64,000 bases of DNA. Origin: Incurvaria masculella. Lineage: Eukaryota; Arthropoda; Insecta; Lepidoptera; Incurvariidae. A model generated the notes under the pieces. The model made no database searches. It was not told where the DNA came from and was given only the letters and a program-made list of their open reading frames with translations. The stretch's first letter is position 1; each line of letters begins with the position of its first letter. Both the position numbers and the translations under genes were made by a program. The stretch spans positions 4,734,501 through 4,798,500 of the forward strand of contig OX335651.1 in assembly GCA_946894095.1 (NCBI GenBank), read 5' to 3'. Shown here piece by piece: positions 20,893-33,789 of this stretch.

Positions 20893-21055
20893 TTAATAAT
20901 CGTCGAAGCGGCGGCAGTGAGAATTGTACATGTTTTTCGTTCATTTCATGGAAGGTCCTGGCATGGCACCAAGTTCCTATGAGGTGAGCTAGACTAAGAG
21001 CATGACAGTAGGGTGTGGTATTAGAAATCCATTTCCAGTGACCTAAAAATAAATT
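20893..21055 (+). mobile_element. SINE body fragment
   Basis: GTCGAAGCGGC, GGAAGGTCCTGGCATGGCAC, GGTATTAGAAATCCAT and CAGTGACCTAAAAAT are in SINE order; it is old and diverged. Confidence 0.7.
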
Positions 21056-21147
21056 AGGTATCTGTTTCCGTGGATAAAACATGTTAACGATTATCGTAAG
21101 AGACAAAAAACGAAAAATAATTACTAACCGATCCTATTATGTCAGTG

Positions 21148-21178
21148 TCTGGCGTACGCCATTTGCCGCGCTTTACAT
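21148..21178. repeat. LINE 3'-end tag fragment
   Basis: CTGGCGTACGCCATTTGCCG matches the terminal tag of the LINE fragment at 5602-5910. Confidence 0.55.
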
Positions 21179-21429
21179 ACAAATATGTATGTATCGCATT
21201 ATTTATTTTTTGAGATACACACTTAATTGCGACCATAATTCCAATGCAGTGAAAAATCACTGTTTCGCTCTTCGTTACAAAAATGAGTTTCGCGATTAAA
21301 ATTACCAATTGTAATTTAATCATTGTTCTTTACATTTATTTAAACTGATAGTCAAACAACACTCGCAAATAGATTGATTGCTCCTCGGATTCGATTAACT
21401 CGGTTAAAAAGTAGTGAACTATGGATGGA

Positions 21430-21527
21430 TAGCATTGTTTATTGTGGTTATTTATTCTTTATTTATCATCCATAGGCTGCTATTTAGACTGCACTCGGAT
21501 TTGTCATATTTCATCATTTACCAGTTC
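21430..21527 (-). repeat. Conserved about 85-bp repeat, copy 1
   Basis: The reverse complement of 46560-46655: both share ATCATCCATAG, a CTGCACTCGGATTTGTCATA block and a CCAGTTC end beside a (TTTATTG)n-like run. The A/T-rich microsatellite end suggests a retrotransposon 3' tail. Confidence 0.6.
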
Positions 21528-22751
21528 AAAAAAATACAGCTTAAATTTTTCCTTCACAGCGCCACATCCGCTCCGTAGTAAATATATTCGGGCACCTGTG
21601 CGAATCCCTTTATCAGCGCAGAGCAGAACGGCGCACTCGCGCCATCTCTATCTGACGTCGGTAGTCGCGTGCGATCGACGCGCCCCGACGGTCGTCCCGA
21701 CGCCAAATAAAACGCGCGTTACGCAAAACGTCCGGCAGATCTGACGTGCGAGTGTTGTGCTCCGAAACGAAACAGTGAACGAAGCGATAACATTGGATCA
21801 TGTCATCTTAATCGCCCATAGGTCTGTATCTCAATGTTTTCACCCGTGATGCTTTCAAGATTTTTTGATATACCTTACGATATATTATTATTATAGATTC
21901 GCTAACGTTTGATAAATTGATACCTTGTTAAATTATACTCGGCAAATCTGAAACTGAAAAAATGCGAAACCCTAAAAACCATAATTTACATTCTAAAATT
22001 CCATTGTATGTATCGTATATCCATATTTCCATATGGTAAAAAATATTATAAAAAACTATATTTGTATTAAATGTATGCCAACCTTTTAAAATTCTAACAA
22101 GATAATTATATTTTTTTAAATTAAATGCCTTTACAGTCTACGAAATTAACACGGATTCTAGAAAATGTTTACCAATAAATTATCTACAATGACATGTATA
22201 TCTATGTATTTAAGCATTCCCGCAGTCATGGAATGTGTGTCAAGTAGGTGTCTTGTGTGCGTGACAGTTTTACGAACTCGTTAAGTTACGTATTTTGTAG
22301 TTTTTACGACAATCCAGCTATGGGAATCGTCTTTTTAATTGATTCATTAACATTCTCGATTGTTCATGTGAGAAAATCTGTTTTTTATTTGTTCCTAGAA
22401 ATTATATCATCGACAACATTGCGATAAATACTCATTAAAAATATTCTACTAATCACTTCAATGTTTCCATACCTTCAATATTGTGGATAAATAATTAAAG
22501 ATGTCATGATTTATGTATTACATGTGAAACTCGGTTAATATTAGTAATATATGTAAATTTATAGTGAATTTAGATTTTTTTTAAACTAGAAAAGGTGTCT
22601 TGATATCTTTCACTAGGTAAACTTACCTACCTAACGGTTAGACTTATAGTCTTTTTTGAAAGGATATCATAGTTTCTTAAACCACGGTGTACACTGTGGT
22701 CATTTTCTTTAAACAACTTGTTCGTTCCATTTATGGTTATCAATGTTCCAT
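21528..22751. other. Intergenic stretch with CpG-rich patch at 21590-21780
   Basis: The patch (GCGTGCGATCGACGCGCCCC, CGTCGGTAGTCGCG) is unusually CpG-rich for the window and could be a promoter or first exon, but no start codon plus splice donor combination supports an exon. The remainder to 22751 is AT-rich without features. Confidence 0.35.
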
Positions 22752-22905
22752 AGCGGCAATGAAAAATTGTCCGTATTTTCTCTCCAGTACAATGGAGCCA
22801 GTGTCCGATAACCCTCGAAGCTCACATACCTTCTGAGATGAGGTGTGTTGAGAGATATTATGTGTCAAAGGCTAATATCATAACAGTAGATGTGGTTTGT
22901 ACGTG
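22752..22905 (+). mobile_element. SINE body fragment
   Basis: AGCGGCAATGAAAAATTGTC and a GAGATGAGGTGTGTTGAG then GGCTAATATCATAACAGTAG order identifies an old SINE copy with a small internal rearrangement. Confidence 0.7.
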
Positions 22906-25215
22906 TATTATAAAATGATAGAGATGTCAAATTAAGAAATGGACATGCATTCGCTACGACACCCACATTAAAAAAAATAGCGATGTAGTGCAATGCCGAA
23001 TGCAGGAAATTTTAAATTGTGTTTCAAAATAATAGTTGAAACATGTTAGTAAACAACTATTTCGCCTTCTAATGCTGCAATTTTTTTTTACTGATTTGTA
23101 AAACTTTAGACCGAATTCATTGATGAAAACAATTAGTAAATTGTATTTATAAAGTAGAGCAGTTTGGCGATATTTTCTTATCGCCTTCGCTGTTATCGCC
23201 TGTTCGTATCGCCTTGAACTTGGACTCTTAAGTGATTTTTATTAAGAACTCATCGACAAATAAACCATCTACGAAACACCAAATTAGGTGAAACATAATT
23301 AATTAACAATGTGGAGGCTCCATTTGCGGTAGATTTCCCTTATTGTGCCGTATCAAGTTTCCGCTACGATTACGAGCAAAGCCGCCCGCCCACCGGGTGC
23401 GTATTAGGTAATTTATGGGGTAATTTATAATGATTTATGAAAATCTACTTAAGAAACTATTAAAATCTACTGATTTACCTACGCACCGCTGGTGCTGCCA
23501 TTCAATGAAAATGTGAGAGAGTTTTTCACGCGCATTCTGATCACTAAATCGTGACATTAAACGTGTGATTTAGTAACCATAAAACTATATAGCTTTTAAA
23601 AGTAATTAAAAATATGCGGAAAAATGCACTTGCTACAATGTAATGATATTCTTCCATATTATAATGGATATCATGAACTTGATTTTTTTATGAAAGGGAT
23701 TTTAATGTAATAAAAAAAAAAATAACTTGATTGCTTACCAATTAGTGCTTATATATAAATCAGGCGTGTTTATTGCGAAAGTAAATCTCCAACACACAAC
23801 AATTTTCTTAAGACGACCATACTCATAATCTAGATGCATACGTACAATTTGCAATCACGCCGCTTTCTTGGAGGGGCAGGCATATATGATAGAACGCCAT
23901 CACAGCATCCTTATTTCGCTTCCTCTACCGACATTCATATGTTCATACATGCTCTACGATTACGTTCCTAATTCCTCTAGGTTATATATACAACGTAAAT
24001 TAAACAACTAGAGCAATTTAACTGGCTGCTTTACTAGGGTTTTCTTGTCATACCATGTTGTTATTCTCGTGTTATGACAATGATTTGTTGTGATTCGTTC
24101 GTTGACAAAGCATCGAAGCATCGATCCATCGAGCTTGAGGCTTACATAATGGGTCCACTTGTCGTGGGAGCGATGCAGCTCGGGTTACCAAGTGGCTGCA
24201 TCATTGTTTTGGGTCAAGGCTGCGTCGCTTAGCGTCGCGGTACTCGATAATCCGGTCTAGCCCGTCACGGTTACACTGTACAGACAACCTAATATAAATT
24301 GATAAACTTCTGGTTGAAGCAAAAGATTAACAGTCAAAATACTTTGACTTAGTTATTTAAGGTTATTAAAATACTAGGTTATTTAAAAGGGAGGTAGTTT
24401 TATAACACCATTCATTTTTACTTTTAACGCGAAGTTTCTCTTTTGAATTTAAGTCAACTGTACAAGAACAAAACTTTTCCTGATTAATTTCATCTGGTTA
24501 CAATGCTTCAATGCAAATGTCGTTGGAAACAAATCAATAACGGTAATGTCATCTCAATTAAATACATAAATTATACCTGATTCAACAAACTGCCAAAGTG
24601 TACGATATAAAATATAATATATATCTTCTTTATTGCGGTATCTTCTTAGTAACCGTTCTCCGATAATGTAGGCTTATAGTTAGATAGGTCTTGTTAATCC
24701 TATTCCCACAAATACGCCTATGTTATTCATTTCAAAGCTTTATATTCTTTTTTGCTCTATGAGTTTTATATTCGCACTAAATATGGAAAATAACGTCCAA
24801 CTAAAACGAAAACATTGAAAAGTTTCCGTATCAAATCGCTTCAAAGTGCAGCCTCCTGCCTTAAACGGAATATACTGTACCCGAACGTAACGTTTATTGA
24901 TGCAATAAATTAGACCAATTTAGCCTTATACCGCGCATGCGCTCCGCACCCAACATGGTAATGAAAGGACCCACCGCGATGTTAGGTATTTACCTATACT
25001 AACTGCCTAATGCGGTGTTTGGACTTAACCAACCCTAAAACACTTCCCTTACCCAGCCCAAGATAATAAATCTCAGGTTCAGGTAGTTCCCCGAATAGGA
25101 CATATAATATAATAGAACAAAATTTCAGTGATTAAAATCCAAATCATTGGATCATAGACACGCTTCTATGTCATTAAATATTTGTGTATGTGTATTGCCC
25201 TAATCACTCAGTCAC
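22906..25215. other. Long stretch without a recognised gene
   Basis: About 2.3 kb, mostly AT-rich. The only repeat I see is a half copy of MITE family G at about 24489-24545 (GGTTACAATGCTTCAATG). A GC-moderate patch at 24120-24290 shows no gene signature. Confidence 0.5.
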
Positions 25216-25533
25216 TTTTTAGGGTTCCGTACCCAAAGGGTGAAAACGGAACCCTATTACTAAGCCTCCGCTGTCCGTCCGTCCGTCCGTCCGTCCGTCC
25301 GTCCGTCCGTCCGTCCGTCCGTCTGTGGGGCTGTATCTCATGAACCGTAATAGGTAGGCAGCTGAAATTCCCAGAGTGTGTATTTATACAAATACAACAA
25401 CAAATATATAGAATTAAATAATCAAAATTAAAGGGGGGCCCATACAAAAAAACCCATTTTATTGTGTTAAATCTTTTACGATGGTACGGAACCCTTCATG
25501 TGCGAGTCCGACTCGCACTTGGCCGGTTTTTTT
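25216..25533 (+). repeat. (TCCG)n-bearing repeat, full copy with long array
   Basis: Complete copy with an uninterrupted TCCG array at about 25271-25323. Confidence 0.93.
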
Positions 25534-27719
25534 ATTTCGTTACATCGGAACGGGAAAGAATGTATAAATCCGTATCACGGTACAGTATTTTCCTCTCAAT
25601 TGTATACACTGGAAAGAGAAGGAATTCCTAAGTCCCTTTTACTCTATGGTTGACGTCAGCATGACAGAAAGAGCTATAAAATTTGTCTCTATTTCCGGTG
25701 TGTATATTTCAGACGAAACGACTGTACGACACGAAAATTTACGTTCGTATTTTTTTTATTCCTCTCCAAAAAGGGCGCTTTAATTAAAAACTCTCTAACT
25801 AAAGGTTCTGGGATCCCTGTAAGTAGTTTAAATATATCTGTTCCGTTTCGTTTGGTAGAGATGAATGATTGCACGAAAACACGCCCCGCCATCGAAGGCC
25901 GCAGAAACAAAAGAATCTGTTTACTCCGCCATGCGCCACCACCAGCCGAGGGGCGTGCGAACGTGGTTTGATTTATTCGTGGGTTTTTCAGATCGGTCCA
26001 GTTAGCACTTTTAATGATACTGTATGATAAGTGAACTAATGATTTCCTTTGCATATGAGAGAACTTTATTCAAACTGTACTCATTATATTATGAGAACTG
26101 AACTTGCATTGTCATTTAGAGGTTACATTTGAGAACAATTATACATGATATTTTAATATCGTGATAAAATATCGAAGATAATAAAAGGCGTTTCCTCTAT
26201 CACACCGAATCAAATGGTGTACCTACTAGTGCCTTTTATCGGACAGTTTGCTTACTATATGATTCAGCTCTCGCATACAGGTGCCCTAGATGATTTAAGA
26301 AGGCTATTTAGTTTACGTATCATAATTGCCGCTGTGTTTATAAATTGCAACTCTGCGGTATTTCTGGAAGGTCTAATTTCCTTCAAAGTAACAGAATTTT
26401 GAAATTAGCCCATTACATTAAAATGGATCGTAACGATTATGCTAGAGGGTTCAGAATGGTCGGCTGTGTTATTATGACTGATATTTTAACATCTTTGCGG
26501 ACATTTGGTCCACTTAGATCGATGAATCATTTCTCATCTCATTCATTAAAATTTAGGCTGCGTTTTCGTTGGTGCTCCAGAAATAGGTACTTACTCAAGT
26601 TTGGATTAATCTTCACATTTGTCTGCTAGATCTGAATAGAGGACACTAAAATGTATTTTTAAATAAATGTCATAAATAACCAAGTACATCAAATGTAAAT
26701 ATATATTATTCTAGGCTGTTTGTGTACTGTGATTGAATCATTCCAATTGGTATAGATAACTAGAAGAGTGTGACAAATTATTCAGTGTTCATAGCAGATC
26801 AGTATTCATACAAATTCAATATTTAACTTCTGAAACTCTGACAACGGATTTTGTGTATCGATAAAAAAATGCTTAAAATATTTTTCAAAGTAGATTATTG
26901 CTGCACGCGCAATTTACTTTGCAATCGTCATTTACTCGCATGCCTTCATCCACCACGTCAAAATGAAAACTCGACAGCAAATTCGGCCAGCAATTTCGGT
27001 CAGCCGCGGCCATCGCGCTATTTCCAATTTGCATTCCACCCAAAAGCCTTGCTCTCATGACCAATCAATCCAACAGTGGCATTATGCACAGAGCAAACAA
27101 TACACAGGATTTCGACTCTATTTACCACGCATGAGAGGGACCGAGTAAGTCACGCGTGACGCGTCGCACCCAAAGCGACTCCTAATCATTTGTGGCGGAT
27201 GTGTGAGTGTAGCTTCAAAGCCCTCTCGCGTCTGTGAAACTAGTGCGCCCATCGCTATGTTAGATGCGTCGCCGTGTAGTGCGAAGTACATACGTAAACT
27301 CGAGCGTGTCAGTTGACTAGGCATTTGTTCCCTTCATCCTGTACTGCTGTTTATGTCTATTGTGGTTGATTTCAATAGATATGGGTCTATTGTATATTAT
27401 CTGGAAGCACGTAGGTATCCTAAGTACTAATGTCAATACATAATTGCTCCAATCAGTAAATATGTGCTAAATCTTTACGTATATCAATCAGTATATATCA
27501 GTAAACGTTTTTGTTTTTTTTTGTATCATCTGCGATCTGTGCTTGAACTTAGAGGGATTTGTTGGTGGTATCGGTCATAAGAATCATAAATTTAAAAAAC
27601 AATTAAAGAAATGGCATCACAAGAACGACAGTAGTTGCTAACTGTAATCAGATATTCCTAGTGGGAACACACTCTATGCATTTCATGATTTGACGTATAA
27701 ATGATAAAAACGAAATTAT
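25534..27719. other. Stretch without a confirmed gene; CpG-rich patch at 26960-27330
   Basis: Frames at 25689-26054 (minus) and 26214-26629 (plus) have no recognised motif. The frame 26963-27148 ends ATGAGAGGGACCGA directly at GTAAGT, a good splice-donor sequence, and the patch to 27330 is CpG-rich. A host first exon is conceivable but unproven. Confidence 0.25.
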
Positions 27720-27728
27720 AAATAATAC

Positions 27729-29540
27729 GGCTCCGTCAAGTTAGAAACCCCCTAACGAAAAATCGTATTTTTCTAATGCAGTCGTTTAGTACTTATTTTG
27801 TACAGATTTGTACACCTCATTGTTTATTTTGTACGGTTAAGATTGAGTAAATACAGGCCAAGCAACGGGGGTTTCTAACTTGACGCTCAGACCGCCAACA
27901 TTTCATTTTACCTACTTTTAATATCCAATCGTTTTGTACTCATTTTGTACTGATTAGTACACCGAATGAATTATTTAGTACAGCTTTGACTTCGAAATAA
28001 TAGACAAATGAATGGGGGTTTCTAACTTGACGTTTTTCCATTTAAACATTTATAACTTTTGAAAATGATATTCTAAAAGGCCATGCTTTGAAACGTTTAG
28101 TACACCAAAAAGTATGTTTAGTACGCATTCGTATCCATAACTACAGGACGTTGAATATTGCCAACCGATAGATCAGTTTGCTAAGGTAAATTGGGGGTGT
28201 CTAGTACATACCTAGCTCTACTTACAATACAAAAATGTATTATGACGAACATATATATATTTTCAAAAGTACAGCAAAAAAGTGATTTATTACACCTTTA
28301 GATAAGCTAGAAAAAAATTACAAAGCCCAGCGATGAATATGAAGCACTCGCCCCAATTGCCGTGTGGTGTCTAGTACACATTACTCTCTAGTTGGAAATA
28401 AAAAATGGATTCTGATCACAATATATATCATCTCAAAAGTACAGCAAAAAAAAAATTTATTACACCTTTAGATAAGCTAGAAAAAAATACAAAGCCCAGC
28501 GATGATTATTACGCACTCGCACCAATTGCCTTGTGGTGACTAGTACACACCACTCTCTAGTTGGAAATAAAAAATGGATTCTGATCACCATATATATCAT
28601 CTCAAAAGTACAGCAAAAAAATTACTTATTACAACTTTAGATAAGCTAGAAAAAAAATACAAAGCCCAGCGATTATTATGACGGACTCGCCCCGATTGCC
28701 TTGTCGTGAGTAGTACACACCACTCTCTAGTTGGAAATAAAAAATGGATTCTGATCACCATATATATCATCTCAAAAGTACAACAAAAAAGGAATTTATT
28801 ACACGTTTATAGAAGCTCGAAAAAATAAACCAAATCTTGTAACGATTATATAAGCGCTCGCGCCAATTGGCGTATGGTGTCTAGCACATACTACTCTCTA
28901 GTTGAAAAAAAAAATGATTATTATCAACAAACAGATTGTTTGGTAATTTGATACATTCCTTATTCACAAGGAGGGTCATAAATGACAGTTTATATAAAAA
29001 AGCATAACAAAAAAAAGTATTACACAAGCCATACTAATTATGAAAATAACTTCATTATTTTTTAAGTTTCCAGAAAAGATACAAATGTTGTCCAATTCAC
29101 ACAAGTTCCATACAAGCAAAAAATAATTTATTACAACTTTAGATAAGCTAGAAAAAAAATACAAAGCCCAGCGATGATTATTACGCACTCGCACCAATTG
29201 CCTTGTGTTGACTAGTACACACCACTCTCTAGTTGGAAATAAAAAATGGATTCTGATCACCATATATATCATCTCAAAAGTACAGCAAAAATTATGTATT
29301 ACACCTTTAGATAAGCTAGAAAAAAAAAACAAAGCGCAGCGATGATTATTACGCACTAGCCCCAGTTGCCTTTTGGTGTCTAGTACACACCACTCTCTAG
29401 TTGGAAATAAAAAGTGGATTCTGATCAACATATATATCATCTCAAAAATACAGTAAAAAAGTGATTGATTACACCTTTAGATTACCTAGAAAAAAATACA
29501 ATATCCTGTGATGATTATTAACAGATTCGTTACCCTATCA
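27729..29540. repeat. Left inverted-repeat arm of foldback element
   Basis: From the outside inward: terminal CGTCAAGTTAGAAACCCCC (27734-27752); two inverted copies of it, GGGGGTTTCTAACTTGACG, at 27867-27885 and 28014-28032; about ten GTAC-centred words (TTTTGTACA, TTAGTACACC and similar) at 27790-28130; then six about 170-bp repeats, with an inserted 130-bp module at about 28979-29113. The reverse complement matches the right arm. Confidence 0.88.
28210..29520. repeat. About 170-bp tandem repeats, left arm (six units)
   Basis: ACTCTCTAGTTGGAAATAAA (or close variants) recurs near 28383, 28552, 28722, 28893, 29222 and 29392, spaced about 170 bp except across the inserted module. Each unit also has TTTAGATAAGCTAG or a variant, CAAAGCCCAGCGAT and a TAGTACA word. 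The 154-codon minus frame at 28976-29440 is an artefact of reading across these units. Confidence 0.9.
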
Positions 29541-30147
29541 ATTCTCCATACTACGGGCGATAATTGTTTTTACATGCTCTTAATGTTTTAATAGGTTTTT
29601 TAAATTTTAGATTCTAAAATTTAAAAAATCTAAGTCTGTAAGTTTTCAATTTTTTAACATATCTATTAGTTTAGAAAATATTGGCTAATAAAGATTGGAA
29701 AAAAGTTGTCATTTTTTACGTTCATTTTCAATTTTTTTTACTGGAAAATACCAATATTTACATAATAATCAAAACATACGGACATAAAATTAAGCTTTTT
29801 CAAGTAATCAATAATTTAATTCAATTCTGACATAGATTAGGGGTAGGGAAACGTTAGAGCCTGGAAGACTCTACTACCAGAAGTTGAATAAATAAATGAA
29901 ATGAAATGAAGACTATTTCGCTATTTTAATGGCAGTCGCCGTGCAACATTGTGCCTTGGGCAATGGACAAAGAATGCATTTCTTAAACATTCCAAATCTT
30001 AGATTTCTTGTGACTTACCACTCTATAGTTGCAAATACAAAACAATGCTCTGAAAAGAAGAAAATAAACCCGAACTAAAAAATAGAACCATTTGATGACA
30101 TCGGAAATTATTATTGTTGCAATGGTATTGAATTGGAAAGAGCATTA
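29541..30147. other. Foldback interior, AT-rich; palindrome and LINE tail
   Basis: Contains an almost perfect palindrome at 29596-29628 (16-bp arms around a single T) and a GTTGAATAAATAAATGAAA-type tail with ATGAA repeats at about 29880-29910, typical of a LINE 3' end. No gene was recognised. Confidence 0.5.
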
Positions 30148-30430
30148 AGAATAAACACGGACGATTTTTCATTGCCGCTTCGGCCATCTTTTCATCCAAT
30201 GCGATGGTACCAGCCCGGGCGGGCTTACACCCTACTTACTAGTGGGAAGGAGACCTACAGCTTTACATGGATTCCGAACCATGGAGCAGCTCGCATTGGT
30301 GACGAAATGCACATATCCAACTCAGAAAGAGAAATAAAGTGGTGCACGAACTGGTTAGGATTTGAACTCAGACCTCTGGGATGCTAGACAAGTCCGCGCG
30401 CTACCTCGTATCCTAGAGCCGCTCGCTCCA
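30148..30430 (-). mobile_element. tRNA-type SINE, tail truncated
   Basis: Minus strand runs from a tRNA-like head (decayed A-box near 30410, B-box region near 30365) through GCTGCTCCATGGTTCGG to CATCGCATTGGATGAAAAGA and GAAGCGGCAATGAAAAAT. It lies inside the foldback interior. Confidence 0.85.
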
Positions 30431-30522
30431 CCACGCGAATATTACTGGTATAATTACTGGTCAGATTTTAATAAGGTTTTTACTACTCAAGCTACCACGT
30501 CGATAACTCCATTAGCTTAAAA

Positions 30523-30985
30523 CCAGTCCAGTACGAGTCGGACTCGCACACGAAGGTTTCCATATAATCGTACAAGATTAACACAAAAAAAAAGGCCAAG
30601 TGCGAGTCGGACTCGCATACGAAGGGTTACGTACCATCTTACAAGATTTACCCCAAAAATAACACGTTATTTGTATGGGGCCTCCCTTTCAATTTTTATT
30701 ATTTTATAATTTTACCTATTTGTTGTTATAGCGGCAAAATAAATACATAATCTGTGAAAATTTAAGTTTCCTACCTGTTACGGTTCATGAGATACAGCCC
30801 TGTGACAGACGGACGGACGGACGGACGGACGGACGGACGGACGGACGGACAGCGGAGGCTTAGTAATAGGGTTCCGTTTTCACCCTTTGGGTACGGAACC
30901 CTAAAAATCACGTTTTTTGGGGCCTCCTTTATTTTTATTTTTTTTTAAATTTTGCTGTTATAGCGGCAAAATAAATACACATCCA
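30523..30985 (-). repeat. Cluster of (TCCG)n-bearing repeats
   Basis: A 5' fragment (30523-30593), then a full minus copy (30590-30907) with a long GGAC array (about 30808-30850), then a partial third copy (30908-30985) that starts internally with GGGGCCTCC and GTTATAGCGGCAAAATAAAT. All share one orientation, as in the tandem pair at 11119-11747. Confidence 0.9.
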
Positions 30986-31047
30986 GCGTGGGTGGGAAGA
31001 ATTAGTGATGTGGGGAAGGAGGCACTCCACCTTGCACTCGCACATAT

Positions 31048-31365
31048 TTTTTTATGAAACCTGACTTGGACAGTTAATACCACACACTACCGTTATGATA
31101 TTAGCCTGATACACAATATTCTCGAATAAATTAAGTGCCATACCAGGTCCTTTCCTATATGAGCACGAAAAGATTGAACTGGACGGAACCATAGTTTCAT
31201 CCAATGCGGTAGTACCAACGCGGGCGGGCTTAATCCTGCCAACTAGTAGGGGAAGGGGACCTACACTTTAACATGTTTTCTAAACAAGGGAAAACAGCTC
31301 GAGACCAGAACCCAGACCTCACCCATAAAAGGGAAGTCCTCTAGCCCCTAGACCACGAGCTGACA
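31048..31365 (-). mobile_element. tRNA-type SINE, diverged
   Basis: Minus strand has a decayed head, GGTCCCCTTCCCCTACTAG, GGTACTACCGCATTGGATGA and the GGCACTTAATTTATTCGAGA tail block, ending at a T-run (A-tail). Confidence 0.82.
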
Positions 31366-32007
31366 AGTAGATACAGTAGATATTAGATGTACTTATTTTC
31401 AATTTGAAGGTTTAGTGCTTCATTGCGCCTAATTGACATACGAGCTATCCAACGAATCATATAAATTTAAAATGATAATATAATGACTGTTTTATAATCG
31501 GTACTTACTTACGCTCCACGTTTCAAAGGATTTGTTTGTCAACTAATCATAATCAGTACGACCGCCCAATAATGCGTTCGTCTGCACTCCATACAGCGAG
31601 TGTTCGCGCTGCCTTGATAGCGTGCTCTTTGGATTGATCGGACAACGTGTCGGCCAACAAACTGTCGGAAGAGTTCACGGCGCACAGGCCCACCAATACA
31701 TGCACACAGCTGCACACTCCGTAGATATTGGCACTAATACGAATACCATGCACATGTCCAAACTTAGTATGAGATTAGCACCGGCTAACCATACTAATAC
31801 CGGTTTAGTCCGGAGGCTTAAAGTTAGTCCGCCCACTCTGAATACAAAAGCAGGTATTGTTCATTTTGATATATTTTCAAAATGACCAATTTGAGAAAAG
31901 TTTCATCTAACATGTTTTGGTTTCTTGAATTCGATTCAGTATTACTTCTACTTCCATCCATATATCGCTGGTCGTTCTCCACTTAAATTCTCAAACTTAC
32001 AACAAAT
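31366..32007. other. Foldback interior, unrecognised
   Basis: Includes a moderately GC-rich patch at 31560-31760 with opposed short frames but no known domain. Confidence 0.45.
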
Positions 32008-32293
32008 AAAACCGGCCAAGTGCGAGTCGGGCTCGCACACGAAGGGTTCCGTACCATAAACACCAAAAAGTCACGTTTATTGTATGCCCCCCCCCCCCAC
32101 CCCTTTCATATTTTTTTATTTTACCTATTTTTTGTTATAGCGGCAAACATACAAAGTCTGTGAAAATTTCAGCTGCCTACCTTGTACCCTTCATGAGATA
32201 CAGCCCTGTGACAGTCGGACGGACGGACGGCCGGACAGTAGAGGCTTAGTAATAGGGTTCTGTTTTCACCCTTTGGGTACGGAACCCTAAAAA
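32008..32293 (-). repeat. (TCCG)n-bearing repeat, full copy
   Basis: AAACCGGCCAAGTGCGAGTC to CACCCTTTGGGTACGGAACC. Its internal GGGGCCCC block has become a 12-C run (32087-32098). Confidence 0.92.
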
Positions 32294-32326
32294 CCAACGC
32301 ATGTTTTAAATGCATATCTAAGAAAT

Positions 32327-32617
32327 AAAAACCGGCCAAGTGCGAGTCGGACTCGCACACGAACGGTTCCGTTCCATCGTACAATATTTAACACAAAAAA
32401 AATCTTTTTTTTTTGTATGGGACACACCTTTATTTTTTATATTTTTTTTATGTTACCAATTTGTTGTTATAGCGGCAAAATAAATATACACTCTCTGAAA
32501 ATTTCAGCTGCCTACCTATTACCGTTCATGAAATACAGCCCCGTGACAGACGGACGGACAGTGGAGGCTTAGTAATAGGGTCCCGTTTTCACCCTTTGGG
32601 TACGGAACCCTAAAAAC
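32327..32617 (-). repeat. (TCCG)n-bearing repeat, full copy
   Basis: Second same-orientation copy only 33 bp after the previous one, complete at both ends, with a very short GGAC run. Confidence 0.92.
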
Positions 32618-33159
32618 GACCGGCAGGTTTACTTTCCATAGGGGGCTTAATAAACGACTATTTCCATGCGAGCTATCTACATATTGCGTTTCTAATTTAA
32701 TTATAAAATTGACATGATTAATTCAATAAAACAAAATCGATAAGACAAGTATGTAAATAAGTTAACATAAGGACGAATTGAAAACATCCTCTTTTTGGAA
32801 GTCGGTTGGAAAACTATTCCCGTAAAAACAGTAATTATTGTTGAAGTGTCAACGGATGTGGGCAATCCCGCCATGTTACGGTGCGAAAGAAATATGTCAT
32901 CGATGGAGATAAGTGGTTGTTACGACCAAATGTTTATCAATTGCTGATTTCCAATGTAAAAACTCTAATCTTGTTCCTCTGGAATACTAATGAAAATAAG
33001 ATTGTTACAGAATGTCGGTTATTTATTAATCAGAAATTGTATTTAATTTGAAGACTGTTTAGGTTTCGTAACACATTAATATGAAAATTGATCCTACTGA
33101 TTTGACTCGTGTGTAGGTATTTTTATCCGCCTGCTGTTACATGGCCATAACTTTATTTT
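32618..33159. other. Foldback interior, AT-rich, unrecognised
   Basis: No supported feature. Confidence 0.5.
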
Positions 33160-33352
33160 ATTATGTGGACATGCATGGCTACTATCTCACTCACCGTCAT
33201 GAGATCAGCTCAACACACCGCATTTCTAAAGGAATAAGTTGCCATGCCAGGACCTTACCTTTAGGAGCACGGCTACATTTAACTGGATACGGAAAACACT
33301 GATTCGTTTTCATTGCCGCTTCGCCCGTCTCTTCATCTAATACGATGGTACA
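33160..33352 (-). mobile_element. SINE 3' half
   Basis: Minus strand: GGTACC-like TACCATCGTATTAGATGAAG, GAAGCGGCAATGAAAACG, TAGCCGTGCTCCTAAAGG and the GGCATGGCAACTTATTCC tail block. Confidence 0.75.
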
Positions 33353-33789
33353 ATAGTAGGGGTTAAACGAGTTCGTTGTTTCGAGTTAATTTGGTAAGAA
33401 ATTAACTAAACACATGTGGCTTAGATATCTGTTAATTATCCATATACCATTTTGGCAAAGTTTTGTATTTTTGAGCTTATCTAAAGTTACAAAATAAATA
33501 CAATACTAATAAATAACTTTTCTGTTCATTCCTTCTAAGGCGTCATTCTAGAGCAAATTTGCAACAAATTAGGCCCAGTAAAATTAAGGTCTGATATCAA
33601 TAGTTTTTGAGTTATTTAAGTTTTTTTTTTTAAATATTCCGTCTTATTATGAAAAAGTGATGATAATACACTCTAGGCATTTTAACAGCAACTTTGTAAT
33701 AGCTGATGAATGAGGAACTTCTTCAAAAAAAGAAATTGATTCAAAATATACATAATTTCAGAAATAAAGGATCACGAACAATAGTTTAT
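33353..33789. other. Foldback interior next to right arm, unrecognised
   Basis: AT-rich. A GAGCTTATCTAAAGTTAC at about 33473 resembles part of the 170-bp unit, so a decayed unit may extend here. Confidence 0.4.

Noticed and set aside
28976..29440. 154-residue minus-strand frame with internally repeated translation
   Set aside because: It is the product of reading through the 170-bp tandem units of the foldback arm; the same translation appears in the other arm at 34568-34864.
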